Part shown: positions 29,706 to 40,520 of the stretch, piece after piece
Position numbering within the stretch: the first letter of the stretch is position 1
Layout of the letters: every line of letters starts with the position of its first letter
Origin: Streptococcus ictaluri 707-05
GTDB lineage: Bacteria > Bacillota > Bacilli > Lactobacillales > Streptococcaceae
DNA length: 64,000 bases
Reading direction: 5' to 3'
Assembly: GCF_000188015.2 (NCBI RefSeq)
Contig: NZ_AEUX02000008.1
Span: 154,808-218,807, forward strand
The notes under the pieces: model-generated
What the model was told of the DNA's origin: nothing
The model's input: only the letters and a program-made list of their open reading frames with translations
The model's database searches: none
Translations under genes and position numbers: made by a program

Positions 29706-30725
29706 ATGGTAACAATAAAAGATGTGGCACAAAAAGCAGGTGTCAATCCATCAACGGTTAGTCGTGTTTTAAAGGACAACCATTCGATTTCACAAAAGAC
29801 AAAAGAAAAAGTGCGTAAAGCAATGTCTGAGTTAGGCTATGTTCCCAATGTTGCTGCGCAAATGCTTGCCAGCGGCTTGACTCATAATATTGGATTAGTT
29901 TTTCCTCCCATCATTACTAGTGATCGTTTAAGCGAGCCTTTTTTTATGGCTGTTTTAACGACCATAACTAATGAAGCTAAGTCTCATCATTTTACGGTTT
30001 CGATAGCAACGGGTATGTCGGTAGATAACCTTTTAGAGCAGGTTAAACTCATGCATCTTCAAAAACGAGTCGATGGGTTTATCATTCTCTATTCAGATCA
30101 AGAAGATCCCGTTCGTAACTACCTTATGACCAATAAAATTCCATTTGTCATTGTTGGGGCTCCTGAAGGGGATGAAAATAAAATCACATATATTGATAAT
30201 GACAATCAACTGATGGCAAAAACAGCAGTAGATCATTTTTATCAAAAGGGACATCGCAATATGCTTTTTATCACTGATGATTTGACTTCGGAAGTGGCTT
30301 CGGAACGCTATATTGGTTATTTAAAAGGGTGTTTGAAACTTTCATTAGACAATCATCCCATGTTATTATTTAATAGAAAAGATCCGATTAATGTGGAAAC
30401 TCTGATAAAGACTATTCAGAATAGTCAAGCCACCGCTTTAATTGTTATTGGTGATGTTCTGTCGGTGAGACTGATCCAATTGTTATCATTTTATGGCATA
30501 AAAGTTCCTGATGATATTTCCATCATTACCTTTAATAACTCCAGCTATGCCAAGTTGATTCATCCTTATTTAACCACTTTTGATATTAATGTGGATAATC
30601 TGGGACGAACCTCATTTAGGCAACTTCTTGATATAATCAATACCAAAGAGCAACACCTTAGTCAAAAGATTTTTGTTCCTTTTACTCTCAAAAAACGAGA
30701 GAGTGTGAGAGATATCAATAACTAA
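29706..30725 (+). CDS. malR: Maltose operon repressor MalR, LacI family
   Basis: I choose the ATG at 29706 (GAGG five bases upstream), giving 339 residues that start MVTIKDVAQKAGVNPSTVSR. This is the LacI helix-turn-helix and agrees with family starts; the frame opens ten codons earlier without support. The C-terminal part is a periplasmic-binding-protein-like effector domain. It probably binds the GCAANCGNTTGC palindromes before malX, malQ and the GH13 gene and releases them when maltodextrin is present. Confidence 0.9.
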   Translation: MVTIKDVAQKAGVNPSTVSRVLKDNHSISQKTKEKVRKAMSELGYVPNVAAQMLASGLTHNIGLVFPPIITSDRLSEPFFMAVLTTITNEAKSHHFTVSIATGMSVDNLLEQVKLMHLQKRVDGFIILYSDQEDPVRNYLMTNKIPFVIVGAPEGDENKITYIDNDNQLMAKTAVDHFYQKGHRNMLFITDDLTSEVASERYIGYLKGCLKLSLDNHPMLLFNRKDPINVETLIKTIQNSQATALIVIGDVLSVRLIQLLSFYGIKVPDDISIITFNNSSYAKLIHPYLTTFDINVDNLGRTSFRQLLDIINTKEQHLSQKIFVPFTLKKRESVRDINN

Positions 30726-30776
30726 ATAAGAAAAAGTAGCATTTTTTGAAAATGTTACTTTTTTTCTAAAAATCGG

Positions 30777-30805
30777 TTGACTTACGCAAACGGTTGCGTT
30801 ATAAT
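30777..30805 (+). promoter_or_regulatory. malQ-glgP promoter with MalR operator in the spacer
   Basis: TTGACT (30777-30782) and TATAAT (30800-30805) have a 17-base spacer almost filled by the palindrome ACGCAAACGGTTGCGT (30784-30799). This is a textbook repression site. Confidence 0.8.
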
Positions 30806-30840
30806 TTCCCTATGATGAAATTATTACAAGGAGAAACAAG

Positions 30841-32334
30841 ATGAAAAAACGTGCAAGCGGTATCTTGATGCATATCAGTTCTCTTCCTGGGAAATTTGGT
30901 ATTGGAAGTTTCGGTAAAGACGCCTTTGATTTTGTTGATTTTTTAAAGGAAACCAAACAAAGTTATTGGCAAATTTTACCTTTGTCAATGACTAGTTTTG
31001 GAGACTCACCATATCAATCGTTCTCGGTAATTGCAGGTAACACTCACTTTATTGATATTGATTTATTAGTATCTGATGGTTATTTGGAAGAAAGTGATTA
31101 TGCTGGTGTCTCATTTGGTGATGATGCTCAAGCCGTTGATTACGCTCAAGTTTTTGAAAGCAGACGTCCTTTACTTGAAAAGGCTGTGAAGGCATTTCTT
31201 TCTAAGGAAGAAAACCTTACTAAACTTGCAGATTTTGAATCACAAGTAGTTTGGTTAGCAGACTTTGCTGAATTTATGGCATTTAAAGAGCATTTTAATA
31301 ATAAAGCTCTCCAAGAATGGGATGACAAACAAGTTATTAGTCGTGACCAAGCCGTTTTAGCATCTTACCGAGTTTCTTTAGCGGAGGTTATCCAATATCA
31401 TAAAGTTACTCAGTATTTCTTCTTTAACCAGTGGCTAGCTTTGAAAGCCTATGCCAATCAAAATGGGATTCAAATTATTGGTGACATGCCAATTTATGTA
31501 TCAGCTGATAGCGTTGAAGTATGGACCATGCCAGAACTTTTCAAACTAGACGAAGATAAACGTCCTTTATTTATTGCAGGTTGTCCGCCAGATGGCTTTA
31601 GTGATGACGGTCAACTATGGGGAAATCCAATTTACAATTGGGACAAGCATGAAGAAACAGGATTTGCTTGGTGGATTTTCCGTATGCAAGAAAGTTTCAA
31701 ATTATATGACCAGCTTCGTATTGACCATTTTAAAGGTTTCTCCGACTATTGGGAAATTCCTGGTGGTGATGAGAGTTCCAAAAATGGTAGTTGGCAACCA
31801 GCTCCAGGATTTGCTTTATTTGAAGCAGTTGCTAAGCAATTAGGTGATCTTCCAGTGGTGGCAGAAAATCTAGGTTATATTGATGAGAAAGCAAGACAGT
31901 TATTGGCTGCAACAGCTTTCCCAGGGATGAAAATCTTGGAATTTGGTCTCTATGATGAGACAAGTCAAAGCCTTGATTTACCGCATCATTATGACGCCAA
32001 TAATGTGGTTTATACAGGAACCCATGACAATGAAGTCGTTAATGGTTGGTATGACAACTTAAATGATCAACAAGCTGACTTTGTTGATGATTACCTCCAC
32101 AGAGGTGACCAAGAACCGGTTACAAAAGCAATGCTTAGAATCATCTTTGCTTCTGTTTGTGACACAGCCATCCTTTGTATCCAAGATTTATTGGACAAAG
32201 ATGCTGATAGCCGTATGAATATGCCAAACACAGTTGGCGGGAACTGGAAATGGCGTATGCTTGAGGATGACATTACCCAGGATCATAAAGATTATCTCAC
32301 TCACTTGACAGAACTTTATGATCGTGCGAGATAA
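30841..32334 (+). CDS. malQ: 4-alpha-glucanotransferase (amylomaltase)
   Basis: The 497-residue GH77 enzyme transfers glucan segments between maltodextrins and releases glucose. N-terminal RASGILMHISSLPGKFGIG, the nucleophile region LRIDHFKGFSDYWEIPGG, the acid-base VVAENLGYID and the stabiliser TGTHDNEVVNGWY are all present. Length is typical. AAGGAGAAAC precedes the ATG. glgP follows after 34 bases and is surely co-transcribed. In streptococci this gene is also called malM. Confidence 0.95.
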   Translation: MKKRASGILMHISSLPGKFGIGSFGKDAFDFVDFLKETKQSYWQILPLSMTSFGDSPYQSFSVIAGNTHFIDIDLLVSDGYLEESDYAGVSFGDDAQAVDYAQVFESRRPLLEKAVKAFLSKEENLTKLADFESQVVWLADFAEFMAFKEHFNNKALQEWDDKQVISRDQAVLASYRVSLAEVIQYHKVTQYFFFNQWLALKAYANQNGIQIIGDMPIYVSADSVEVWTMPELFKLDEDKRPLFIAGCPPDGFSDDGQLWGNPIYNWDKHEETGFAWWIFRMQESFKLYDQLRIDHFKGFSDYWEIPGGDESSKNGSWQPAPGFALFEAVAKQLGDLPVVAENLGYIDEKARQLLAATAFPGMKILEFGLYDETSQSLDLPHHYDANNVVYTGTHDNEVVNGWYDNLNDQQADFVDDYLHRGDQEPVTKAMLRIIFASVCDTAILCIQDLLDKDADSRMNMPNTVGGNWKWRMLEDDITQDHKDYLTHLTELYDRAR

Positions 32335-32368
32335 GATTAAGATTTTAGATTATTGAAAAGAGGAAGAC

Positions 32369-34633
32369 ATGAAACGCTTTACAGATTATATTGAAACGAC
32401 ATTAGGAAAGTCTCTTGCAAATGCAAGTAATGAAGAGATTTACTTGTCATTACTTAACTTTGTTAAAGAAGAAGCTGCTCACAAAAACAAAAATGCTGCT
32501 AAACGAAAAGTTTACTACATTTCAGCAGAGTTTTTAATCGGGAAATTATTATCTAACAACTTGATTAACCTTGGTATCTACAAAGATATCAAAGAAGAGT
32601 TAGCGGCAGCTGGTAAATCCATTGCTGAAGTTGAAGATGTTGAATTAGAACCATCTCTTGGAAATGGTGGTTTAGGACGCTTAGCATCTTGCTTTATTGA
32701 TTCCATTTCAAGCTTGGGCATTAACGGTGAAGGGGTTGGTTTAAACTATCATTGTGGATTGTTCAAACAAGTCTTTAAAGATAATCAACAAGAAGCAGAG
32801 CCAAACTTTTGGATTGAAGATCAGTCATGGTTGGTTCCTACAAACATTTCATATGATGTGCCTTTCAAAAACTTTACCTTAAAATCTCGTTTGGATCGTA
32901 TTGATGTTTTAGGTTACAAACGTGACACTAAAAATTATTTGAATTTATTTGACATTGAAGGTGTTGATTATGGTCTTATCAAAGATGGCATTTCTTTTGA
33001 TAAAACTGAAATCAAGAAAAACCTAACCCTCTTCTTGTATCCAGATGATTCTGACAAAAATGGGGAATTGCTCCGTATTTACCAACAGTACTTTATGGTG
33101 TCAAATGCAGCGCAATTAATCATTGATGAAGCTATCGAACGTGGTTCAAACTTGCATGATTTAGCTGACTATGCCTACGTGCAAATCAATGATACTCACC
33201 CATCAATGGTCATCCCAGAATTAATTCGTCTCTTGACTGAAAAACATGGTTTTGACTTTGACCAAGCTGTTTCAGTTGTCAAAGCAATGGTTGGTTATAC
33301 CAATCACACCATTTTAGCGGAAGCTCTTGAGAAATGGCCACTTGACTACCTCAATGAAGTGGTTCCTCATTTAGTAACGATTATTGAACAATTAGATGCA
33401 CTTGTGCGTTCAGAGCATCAAGATCCAGCGGTTCAAATCATTGATGAAACTGGACGTGTGCATATGGCACATATGGATATCCATTTTGCCACTAGCGTCA
33501 ATGGGGTAGCAGCACTTCATACGGAAATTTTAAAAGCCAGTGAATTGAAAGTCTTCTATGACCTTTACCCAGAAAAATTCAACAATAAAACCAATGGGAT
33601 TACTTTCCGTCGTTGGTTAGAATTTGCTAACCAAAAACTTGCTGATTACATTAAAGAACTTATCGGCGATGACTATTTGACAGATGCGACTAAGCTTGAA
33701 AAACTAATGGCTTTTGCTGATGACAAAGAAGTTCATGCTAAGTTAGCTGCTATTAAGCAAGAAAACAAATTAGCCATGAAACGTTATTTGAAAGATAACA
33801 AAGGCATTGAGCTTGACGAAAATTCAATTATTGATACACAAATCAAGCGTTTCCATGAATACAAACGTCAACAAATGAATGCCCTTTATGTCATTCACAA
33901 GTATCTTGAAATCAAAAAAGGTAACCTTCCAAAACGTAAAATCACGGTTATCTTTGGTGGTAAAGCTGCGCCAGCTTATATCATTGCTCAAGATATCATT
34001 CACTTAATTCTTTGCTTATCAGAATTAATCAACAATGATCCAGAAGTGAGCCCTTATTTAAATGTTCATTTGGTAGAAAACTACAATGTCACAGTAGCAG
34101 AACATCTCATCCCTGCCACTGATATTTCAGAACAGATTTCATTAGCTTCTAAAGAAGCTTCTGGAACAGGTAACATGAAATTCATGTTGAATGGAGCTCT
34201 TACCCTTGGAACAATGGATGGTGCTAACGTTGAGATTGCAGAATTAGCAGGCATGGATAATATCTATACCTTTGGTAAAGATTCTGATACGATTATTGAT
34301 CTTTACGCAACAGCTTCTTATGTGTCTAAAGATTATTATGATAACCACCCAGCAATCAAAGCTGCTGTTAACTTTATCATCAGCCCAACCTTGCTTGAAA
34401 TGGGTAACGAAGAGCGTTTGGATCGCCTTTACAAAGAATTAATTTCAAAAGACTGGTTCATGACCTTAATTGACCTTGAAGAATACATTGCTGTTAAAGA
34501 AAAAATGTTGGCTGATTATGAAGACCAAGATTTATGGATGACAAAAGTTGTGCATAATATCGCAACAGCTGGTTTCTTCTCATCTGACCGTACTATTGAA
34601 CAGTACAATCAAGATATTTGGCATTCAAACTAA
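32369..34633 (+). CDS. glgP: Maltodextrin/glycogen phosphorylase
   Basis: The 754-residue pyridoxal-phosphate enzyme phosphorolyses alpha-1,4-glucans to glucose-1-phosphate. Features are [17 protein letters not shown] near residue 110, [29 protein letters not shown], and the PLP-lysine region [20 protein letters not shown] near the C terminus. Length is that of short bacterial maltodextrin phosphorylases, lacking eukaryotic regulatory extensions. It works downstream of MalXFG import and MalQ. Often named malP. Confidence 0.95.
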   Translation: MKRFTDYIETTLGKSLANASNEEIYLSLLNFVKEEAAHKNKNAAKRKVYYISAEFLIGKLLSNNLINLGIYKDIKEELAAAGKSIAEVEDVELEPSLGNGGLGRLASCFIDSISSLGINGEGVGLNYHCGLFKQVFKDNQQEAEPNFWIEDQSWLVPTNISYDVPFKNFTLKSRLDRIDVLGYKRDTKNYLNLFDIEGVDYGLIKDGISFDKTEIKKNLTLFLYPDDSDKNGELLRIYQQYFMVSNAAQLIIDEAIERGSNLHDLADYAYVQINDTHPSMVIPELIRLLTEKHGFDFDQAVSVVKAMVGYTNHTILAEALEKWPLDYLNEVVPHLVTIIEQLDALVRSEHQDPAVQIIDETGRVHMAHMDIHFATSVNGVAALHTEILKASELKVFYDLYPEKFNNKTNGITFRRWLEFANQKLADYIKELIGDDYLTDATKLEKLMAFADDKEVHAKLAAIKQENKLAMKRYLKDNKGIELDENSIIDTQIKRFHEYKRQQMNALYVIHKYLEIKKGNLPKRKITVIFGGKAAPAYIIAQDIIHLILCLSELINNDPEVSPYLNVHLVENYNVTVAEHLIPATDISEQISLASKEASGTGNMKFMLNGALTLGTMDGANVEIAELAGMDNIYTFGKDSDTIIDLYATASYVSKDYYDNHPAIKAAVNFIISPTLLEMGNEERLDRLYKELISKDWFMTLIDLEEYIAVKEKMLADYEDQDLWMTKVVHNIATAGFFSSDRTIEQYNQDIWHSN

Positions 34634-34634
34634 A

Positions 34635-34664
34635 CAAAAAAAGCGGATTTTCCGCTTTTTTTGT
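34635..34664 (+). terminator. Terminator of malQ-glgP
   Basis: AAAAAAGCGGA pairs with TCCGCTTTTTTT, beginning directly after the glgP stop; the symmetric A/T runs could serve both strands. Confidence 0.85.
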
Positions 34665-34705
34665 TTAGTTTATCTTAAAAATAATTTATCTTCTTAGAGG
34701 GATTT

Positions 34706-35011
34706 TTAAGCTAAGAGAAAGGGTTCGATGTGAATATCCATTTGAGGATATTTTTCAGTTAAGAGCTGACTGACCTCATCATAGAGGACTTTGATGGCTT
34801 GTCTTTTCTCAGGAAAATCAAAACCCACATAATGAAATTGACACTCTATGGTTAAAAAAAGTTCATGAAAGAATTTGTTCATGACCTCTAGTTTATTCAA
34901 GAGGACTTGATCTTCTTTGATAAAGTCAGGAATACCTCTTTCATCAAGAAATTGGGCATCTGCTAAAGTGAGAGGATAGGTTCCGTATTCTAAACATAAT
35001 TCGTAAGTCAT
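34706..35011 (-). CDS. Uncharacterised conserved protein, 101 aa
   Basis: An acidic, mostly helical protein of 101 residues starting MTYELCLEYGTYPLTLADAQ and ending HIEPFLLA. No signal peptide or membrane segment is visible. AAAGGAGATAG precedes the ATG at 35011. I recognise it as a short hypothetical of streptococci but cannot assign a function. It is transcribed divergently from trhO. Confidence 0.65.
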   Translation of the reverse strand: MTYELCLEYGTYPLTLADAQFLDERGIPDFIKEDQVLLNKLEVMNKFFHELFLTIECQFHYVGFDFPEKRQAIKVLYDEVSQLLTEKYPQMDIHIEPFLLA

Positions 35012-35192
35012 AACTATCTCCTTTTCTTTATTATTTTATCACAAGAGGTCATAAAAGAGGTCTTGAGGGATTGGGAAGTTTGGCATTTTAAGAAAAGTAA
35101 AGAATTGTGAAAAGGTGAGCAAGCTGATTTTTTGCGAGGATGCCTTGTCTAAGGCATAATAGAAAGATAAGATGATATTATGAGGAGAAATT

Positions 35193-36179
35193 ATGTCTGA
35201 CAAAATAAGAGTATTACTCTACTATAAATATGTTCCCATTGAAAATGCCAAAGAATATGCCGCAAAACACCTTGCTTTTTGTAAATCAATTGGTCTAAAA
35301 GGCAGAATTCTGATTGCTGATGAAGGAATCAATGGTACTGTTTCTGGAGACTATGAAACCACTCAAAAATACATGGATTGGGTTCACAGTGATGAACGTT
35401 TTGCTGACCTATGGTTTAAAATTGATGAAGAAAATCAAGAAGCCTTTAAGAAAATGTTTGTTCGCTATAAAAAAGAGATCGTTCATCTTGGCCTTGAAGA
35501 TGATAACTTTGATAGTGACATTAATCCTTTGGAGATTACTGGAGAGTATTTGAATCCAAAACAATTTAAAGAAGCGCTTTTAGATGAAGATACGGTTGTT
35601 CTTGATACTCGTAATGACTATGAGTATGACTTAGGCCATTTCCGAGGTGCCATCAGACCTGATATTCGTAACTTCCGTGAATTACCACAATGGGTCCGTG
35701 ATAACAAGGACAAATTTATGGAAAAACGTGTCGTGGTTTATTGTACTGGTGGGGTTCGATGCGAAAAATTCTCTGGTTGGATGGTTCGTGAAGGCTTTAA
35801 AGATGTTGGTCAGCTTCATGGTGGTATTGCCACCTATGGAAAAGATCCGGAGGTTCAAGGTGAACTTTGGGATGGTGCGATGTACGTTTTTGATGAGCGT
35901 ATCTCAGTTCCGATTAATCATATAGAGCCAACAGTAATTGGTCGTAATCATTTCGATAACACGCCTTGTGAACGCTATGTTAATTGTGCTAACCCATTTT
36001 GTAACAAACAAATTTTTGCCAGTGAAGAAAACGAAGCTAAGTATGTTCGTGGTTGTTCGCCAGAATGTCGTGCTCATGAGCGTAACCGATACGTTTCTGA
36101 AAATGGCTTGAGTCGTGAGGAATGGGCAGAGCGTTTAGCAGCCATTGGAGAAACCTTACCTCAAGTTGTTGGAGCTTAA
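35193..36179 (+). CDS. trhO: tRNA uridine(34) hydroxylase TrhO (rhodanese family)
   Basis: The 328-residue protein of the YceA/TrhO family hydroxylates U34 in tRNA to ho5U using prephenate-independent oxygen chemistry. It has an N-terminal acylphosphatase-like domain ([19 protein letters not shown]), a rhodanese domain with the active-site loop [18 protein letters not shown] around residue 180, and a C-terminal Cys-rich segment ([23 protein letters not shown]) that may bind metal. AGGAGAAATT precedes the ATG. A terminator follows. Confidence 0.9.
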   Translation: MSDKIRVLLYYKYVPIENAKEYAAKHLAFCKSIGLKGRILIADEGINGTVSGDYETTQKYMDWVHSDERFADLWFKIDEENQEAFKKMFVRYKKEIVHLGLEDDNFDSDINPLEITGEYLNPKQFKEALLDEDTVVLDTRNDYEYDLGHFRGAIRPDIRNFRELPQWVRDNKDKFMEKRVVVYCTGGVRCEKFSGWMVREGFKDVGQLHGGIATYGKDPEVQGELWDGAMYVFDERISVPINHIEPTVIGRNHFDNTPCERYVNCANPFCNKQIFASEENEAKYVRGCSPECRAHERNRYVSENGLSREEWAERLAAIGETLPQVVGA

Positions 36180-36183
36180 TGCT

Positions 36184-36220
36184 AAAAAGAAGTTGGACTT
36201 TAAAAGTCAGCTTCTTTTTT
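36184..36220 (+). terminator. Terminator of trhO
   Basis: AAAGAAG and GACTTT pair with AAAGTC and CTTCTTT around a short loop, ending in six T residues. Confidence 0.75.
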
Positions 36221-36307
36221 GATGCTAGAGTCAGTTTTTAAAAGAAGTTATCTTTTTGAAAGGGCTATCATTTGTGCTATACTTAAGACAAATAAGGAGG
36301 TTTTAAT

Positions 36308-36919
36308 ATGAAACTTTATTATGCACCGGGCACATGTGCCTTAGCTTGTTGGATTTCTTTGGAGTGGGCTAATGCTGACTATGAAGTGGAAAAAGTTACT
36401 TTAGGTTCTAAGGAATATCTTGCAATTAATCCTTTAGGTATGGTACCTGCCCTTGAGTTAGAAGATGGGCAGATATTAACCCAAGCTGGAGCTATCTTAA
36501 ATTTTATTGCAAAAAAATTCCCACAGGCTGATTTAGCTTGTGATGATTCTCTTTTAGAAGAATTCACTTTTAATGAAATCATGGATTTTCTAACAGGAGA
36601 TTTTAACCCTGCTTTTTGGCCAATCTTCTTCCCAAAACGTTACACAACTTCTCAATCAAAAGAAGAATTGGATCGAGTATTGGAAGCGGCATATAAGAGG
36701 GTTGATATTGCCATGACACATTTGGATAAGATTATTGGAAGCCATCAACATGTCTACCACAATAAGCGCACAGTAGCAGATGCTTACGCTTACGTAATGG
36801 CATTGTGGGCGGACAAAACTCCTAAATCTTATCAAGATTATCCAAATATTGCTCGTTTTATGGCTGCAATGCAAGCCGATAAAACGGTGGCAAAAGTGAT
36901 TAAAGCATCAGCTGAATAA
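36308..36919 (+). CDS. Glutathione S-transferase family protein
   Basis: The 203-residue protein has a thioredoxin-like N-terminal domain (MKLYYAPGTCALACWISLEW; NPLGMVPALELEDGQILTQA with the cis-Pro) and an all-helical C-terminal domain. It resembles beta-class bacterial GSTs, including a Cys in the GTCAL motif. The role in streptococci (detoxification, redox) is uncertain. AAGGAGGTTTT is a strong ribosome site. A terminator lies just downstream. Confidence 0.85.
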   Translation: MKLYYAPGTCALACWISLEWANADYEVEKVTLGSKEYLAINPLGMVPALELEDGQILTQAGAILNFIAKKFPQADLACDDSLLEEFTFNEIMDFLTGDFNPAFWPIFFPKRYTTSQSKEELDRVLEAAYKRVDIAMTHLDKIIGSHQHVYHNKRTVADAYAYVMALWADKTPKSYQDYPNIARFMAAMQADKTVAKVIKASAE

Positions 36920-36948
36920 GTGGAGGAATTTTTTCTCCACTTATTTTT
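36915..36948 (+). terminator. Terminator of the GST gene
   Basis: AATAAGTGGAG pairs with CTCCACTTATT, followed by T residues; the stem begins at the stop codon. Confidence 0.8.
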
Positions 36949-37029
36949 ATGTTATCAAGAATATGCCTATAATCAGTACCCTATTTATGCTAAAATAAAA
37001 GGTATCTAAGAATTAATAAAGGAATAGGT

Positions 37030-37979
37030 ATGAAACGTTCTCAAACCCCTCCATTAGTGATGTCTGGTCTGGTATTAGGCACCTTATCGTTAGGTAATTT
37101 TTTAAGACCCTATTTTCAGCCTTTAGGCTTACTCTTTGTGTTAATCGCTTTTTTATTATATTTGTTACTATTAAAAGGTATGTTAAGAGCCCCTAAAAAG
37201 GTCATGACTGACTTACAAAATCCACTGATTGCTTCAGTCTTTGCTTCAGTCTTTCCGACTTTTTTATGGCAGGAATGCTCTTTTCGTCATTGTTAATCAC
37301 AGAAGCATCACTTTTTATCATTGGAAAAAGCTTATGGTGGCTTTTCTTTTTTGGAAATCTCTATCTTATTTGCTATTATATTGGTCAGTTTGTTTTTCCT
37401 TTCTCATGGACAAGGGTTTTTCCATCTTGGTCAGTCTTGTTTGTTGGTATTGCTATGGCAGCTTTAACAGCTCCTGCCAGCCAAGAGTTCAAATTGGGAC
37501 AAGGCATTTTTGGGATTTGTTTGATACTAACTTTTATCATTTTACCAATTATGTCTATAAAAACATATCGAATCGGTCTAGTTGACTCTGTTATGTCTAA
37601 TATCTCCACATTCTGTGCTCCCTTGTCTTTATTGTCGGTAGCCTATTTATCTACCTTTGAAACACCTAATAAGCTTATGGTTCTAGCATTATTACTTGGT
37701 TCGCAAGCATTGTATGCCTTTGTTTTGGTGCAATTACCGCGTTTGATTAATCGTCCATTCAACCCAGGATTTGCTGCTTTTACCTTTCCTTTTGTTATTA
37801 GTGCTATTTCCTTTAAAAAGTCTCTGTCTTTTTTGGGAATAACAGGTATCTGGAACCTTATAGTTGCTTTTGAAATTATCCTTTCTTTTGCCCTAGTATC
37901 CTATGTCCTGATATGGTACGTCTATTTTTTAGCTGGTAAGGACATAGAGTTGGTATTATTTAAAAAAACCAAGCCTTAG
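37030..37979 (+). pseudogene. TDT/SLAC1-family exporter, frameshifted at a T6 run
   Basis: The N-terminal 75 or so residues (MKRSQTPPLVMSGLVLGTLS) end in ...ASVFPTFL-WQECSFRHC-stop, whereas the proper continuation FFMAGMLFSSLLITEASLFI is one frame over, to the stop at 37979. One extra T in the run at 37260-37265 restores it. Joined, the product is about 315 residues with ten helices, of the tellurite-resistance/dicarboxylate (TDT, SLAC1-like) family. Just before the break a 12-bp in-frame tandem duplication (37231-37254) repeats Ala-Ser-Val-Phe. The second ORF has an internal ATG at 37266 but no ribosome site. Confidence 0.8.
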
Positions 37980-37990
37980 GCTTGGTTTTT
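37963..37990. terminator. Bidirectional terminator between the TDT gene and DUF3042
   Basis: AAAACCAAGCCT pairs with AGGCTTGGTTTT around a two-base turn, with A and T runs on the two sides. Confidence 0.8.
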
Positions 37991-38009
37991 AAGTTTAACG
38001 TTTCTGTTA

Positions 38010-38186
38010 TTAACGAGCAACACGGCGACGAGCTGCTTTTCTACGATTTTCTTCAACAAATGCTGCTTTTTCTTCTTCAGGATCAATGATAGTCTTTTTA
38101 ACCGCAAAAACGGCACCAGCAACAGTAGCAGCAGTAGCTAAAACACCAGTAGCAAGGCCTTTAACGAATGCATATTTCTTAATCAT
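38010..38186 (-). CDS. DUF3042 family small protein
   Basis: A 58-residue protein: MIKKYAFVKGLATGVLATAA, a glycine/alanine-rich single hydrophobic helix, then an acidic stretch and a strongly basic tail (ENRRKAARRRVAR). This fits the DUF3042 family of lactobacilli and streptococci; function is unknown, and the charge layout suggests a membrane-associated protein. GGAGAATTATT precedes the ATG. It is divergent from miaA. Confidence 0.8.
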   Translation of the reverse strand: MIKKYAFVKGLATGVLATAATVAGAVFAVKKTIIDPEEEKAAFVEENRRKAARRRVAR

Positions 38187-38319
38187 AATAATTCTCCATT
38201 TCTATCTGCGGACACCAGTTGTCCTCAAATCTTATGTTATAATATATGGTAGCGAAAAAAGTGATAAATTTCAAGCAAAAGGGGTTGTTTAGCCTTTTTT
38301 GATATAGAAAGTATAAAGG

Positions 38320-39216
38320 ATGACCAAAGAAAAAATTATTGTTATCGTTGGACCAACAGCTATTGGAAAAACAGCTCTTGGCATTGAGCTGGCTCAATTA
38401 TTTAATGGAGAGATTATATCAGGAGATAGCCAGCAAGTTTATCGAAACCTTGATATTGGTACAGCAAAAGCAACCCAAGAAGAACAAGCAAAAGCTAGAC
38501 ACCATCTGATTGATGTTAGAGATGTTTCAGAGACTTATTCTGCTTATGATTTTGTCAACGAAGCAAAGGCTAGTATAGCAGATATGAGTAGTCGTGGTAA
38601 GCTTCCCATTATTGTTGGGGGGACTGGGCTTTATTTGCAAAGCTTATTAGAGGGTTACCATTTAGGTGGCCAAGTAGATCAAGAACAACTGTTATCTTAT
38701 CGTCAGGAGTTAGAAAGACATTCGGATCAATTGCTATTTGATTTGCTGAAAGAAAAGGGGCTTACAATTCCTGAGTGTAATCGCAGAAGAGCTATTCGTG
38801 CTTTGGAATTGGAACGCTTTGGTCAAGATTTGGAAAATCAGGCAGCTCCTTATCAAGCCTTGATTATCGGACTTACCGATGACAGAGATGCCATTTACCA
38901 ACGCATTAATCAGCGTGTGGACAAGATGCTAGAGATGGGGTTGTTAGAAGAGGCTAGATGGCTTTTTGATAACCATCCTCAAGCGCAGGCCAGTCGTGGC
39001 ATTGGTTATAAAGAGCTTTTTCCATGTTTTAAGGGAGAGGCAAGCTTAGAAGAGGCTAGCGAGCTGATAAAGCGCAACACACGTCGTTTTGCTAAGCGCC
39101 AATTAACTTGGTTCCGCAATAGAATGACGGTTGATTTTGTAACCATCACAGAATCAGATTTTCCACAAAGTGTGATAAATAAAGTCTCTTCTTTTTTGAA
39201 GAAAACAGATGGCTAG
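38320..39216 (+). CDS. miaA: tRNA dimethylallyltransferase
   Basis: The 298-residue enzyme adds an isopentenyl group to A37 of UNN-reading tRNAs. It has the P-loop [15 protein letters not shown], the [19 protein letters not shown] motif, [21 protein letters not shown] and [16 protein letters not shown] near the end. Length is typical. hflX follows 65 bases later, an order common in streptococci (miaA-hflX-...-rnz), so one transcript is likely. Confidence 0.94.
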   Translation: MTKEKIIVIVGPTAIGKTALGIELAQLFNGEIISGDSQQVYRNLDIGTAKATQEEQAKARHHLIDVRDVSETYSAYDFVNEAKASIADMSSRGKLPIIVGGTGLYLQSLLEGYHLGGQVDQEQLLSYRQELERHSDQLLFDLLKEKGLTIPECNRRRAIRALELERFGQDLENQAAPYQALIIGLTDDRDAIYQRINQRVDKMLEMGLLEEARWLFDNHPQAQASRGIGYKELFPCFKGEASLEEASELIKRNTRRFAKRQLTWFRNRMTVDFVTITESDFPQSVINKVSSFLKKTDG

Positions 39217-39281
39217 ACAAAGTCCAAGCTAAAAATATGCTATAATAAAGATTACGACATTTGGAAGGATTGGATCGCTTT

Positions 39282-40520
39282 ATGATTGAAACACAGGCAA
39301 GTCAGGAGAAAGTCATTCTGCTAGGAGTGGCTCTATAGACCAGTGAGCATTTTAACATGTCAATGACAGAGTTGGCCAATCTTGCCAAAACAGCTGGTGC
39401 ACAGGTAGTCGATAGCTATACTCAAAAAAGAGAACGTTATGATAGTAAGACGTTTATTGGGTCTGGAAAATTAGCGGAAATAAAAGAAATTGTGGATGCT
39501 AATGAGATTGATACGGTTATTGTCAATAATCGGTTGACTGCTAGACAAAATGCTAATTTAGAAGCTGCTTTAGAGGTCAAAGTGATTGATCGCATGCAAT
39601 TAATTCTAGATATTTTTGCCATGAGAGCTAGAAGTCATGAAGGGAAATTGCAGGTTCATTTAGCACAATTGAAATACATGCTTCCTCGATTAGTTGGACA
39701 AGGGATTATGCTAAGCCGTCAGGCAGGTGGTATTGGTAGCCGAGGACCAGGGGAAAGTCAGTTGGAATTGAACCGACGCTCTATTCGTCATCAGATTGCA
39801 GATATCGAACGTCAATTAGGGTTAGTAGAGAAGAACCGTCAGACGATAAGGGATCGTCGTGTTTCCTCAGATACCTTTAAAATAGGATTGATTGGTTATA
39901 CTAATGCTGGTAAATCAACTATTATGAATCTTTTGACAGATAACAAACAGTATGAAGCCAATGAATTGTTTGCTACTTTAGATGCTACTACAAAGCAACT
40001 GTATCTGCAAAATCAATTTCAAGCCACTTTGACTGACACAGTAGGTTTTATTCAGGACCTACCAACTGAATTAGTGGCGGCTTTTAAATCGACCCTTGAA
40101 GAAAGTCGTCATGTGGATTTACTCTTACATGTCATTGATGCCAGTGATCCTAACCATGCAGAACAAGAAAAAGTAGTTCTCGATCTTCTAAAAGATTTAG
40201 AGATGCTAGAGATTCCTCGATTGGCGATTTACAATAAGATGGATATGACGGATTCCCTAACAGCAACTGTCTTTCCTAATGTGAGACTATCAGCGCGTGA
40301 AAAAGGGATTTCTCATCAATTGCGTCGTTTATTGATAGACCAGATTCGTGATCTTTTTGATCCTTTTTCAATCAAGGTTCATCAAGACAAAGCTTACAAA
40401 CTTTATGACTTAAATAAGGTTGCTCTCTTAGATAGCTACTCGTTTGATATTGAAATAGAAGAGATTTCGGGTTATATTTCCCCTAAAAATAGATGGAGAC
40501 TTGAAGAATTTTATGAGTGA
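39282..40520 (+). pseudogene. hflX: GTPase HflX with in-frame amber at codon 19
   Basis: The natural start is ATG at 39282 (GGAAGGA upstream): MIETQASQEKVILLGVAL, then TAG at 39336-39338, then TSEHFNMSMTELANLA in the same frame. CAG to TAG would explain it. Reinitiation at ATG 39357 would give 387 residues, lacking 25. The rest is intact: HflX domain with GESQLELNRRSIRHQI, G1 GYTNAGKST, G3 DTVGFIQDLP, G4 NKMD. HflX splits stalled 70S ribosomes. A shortened but active protein is possible because the lost part is the start of the N-terminal domain. Confidence 0.8.
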
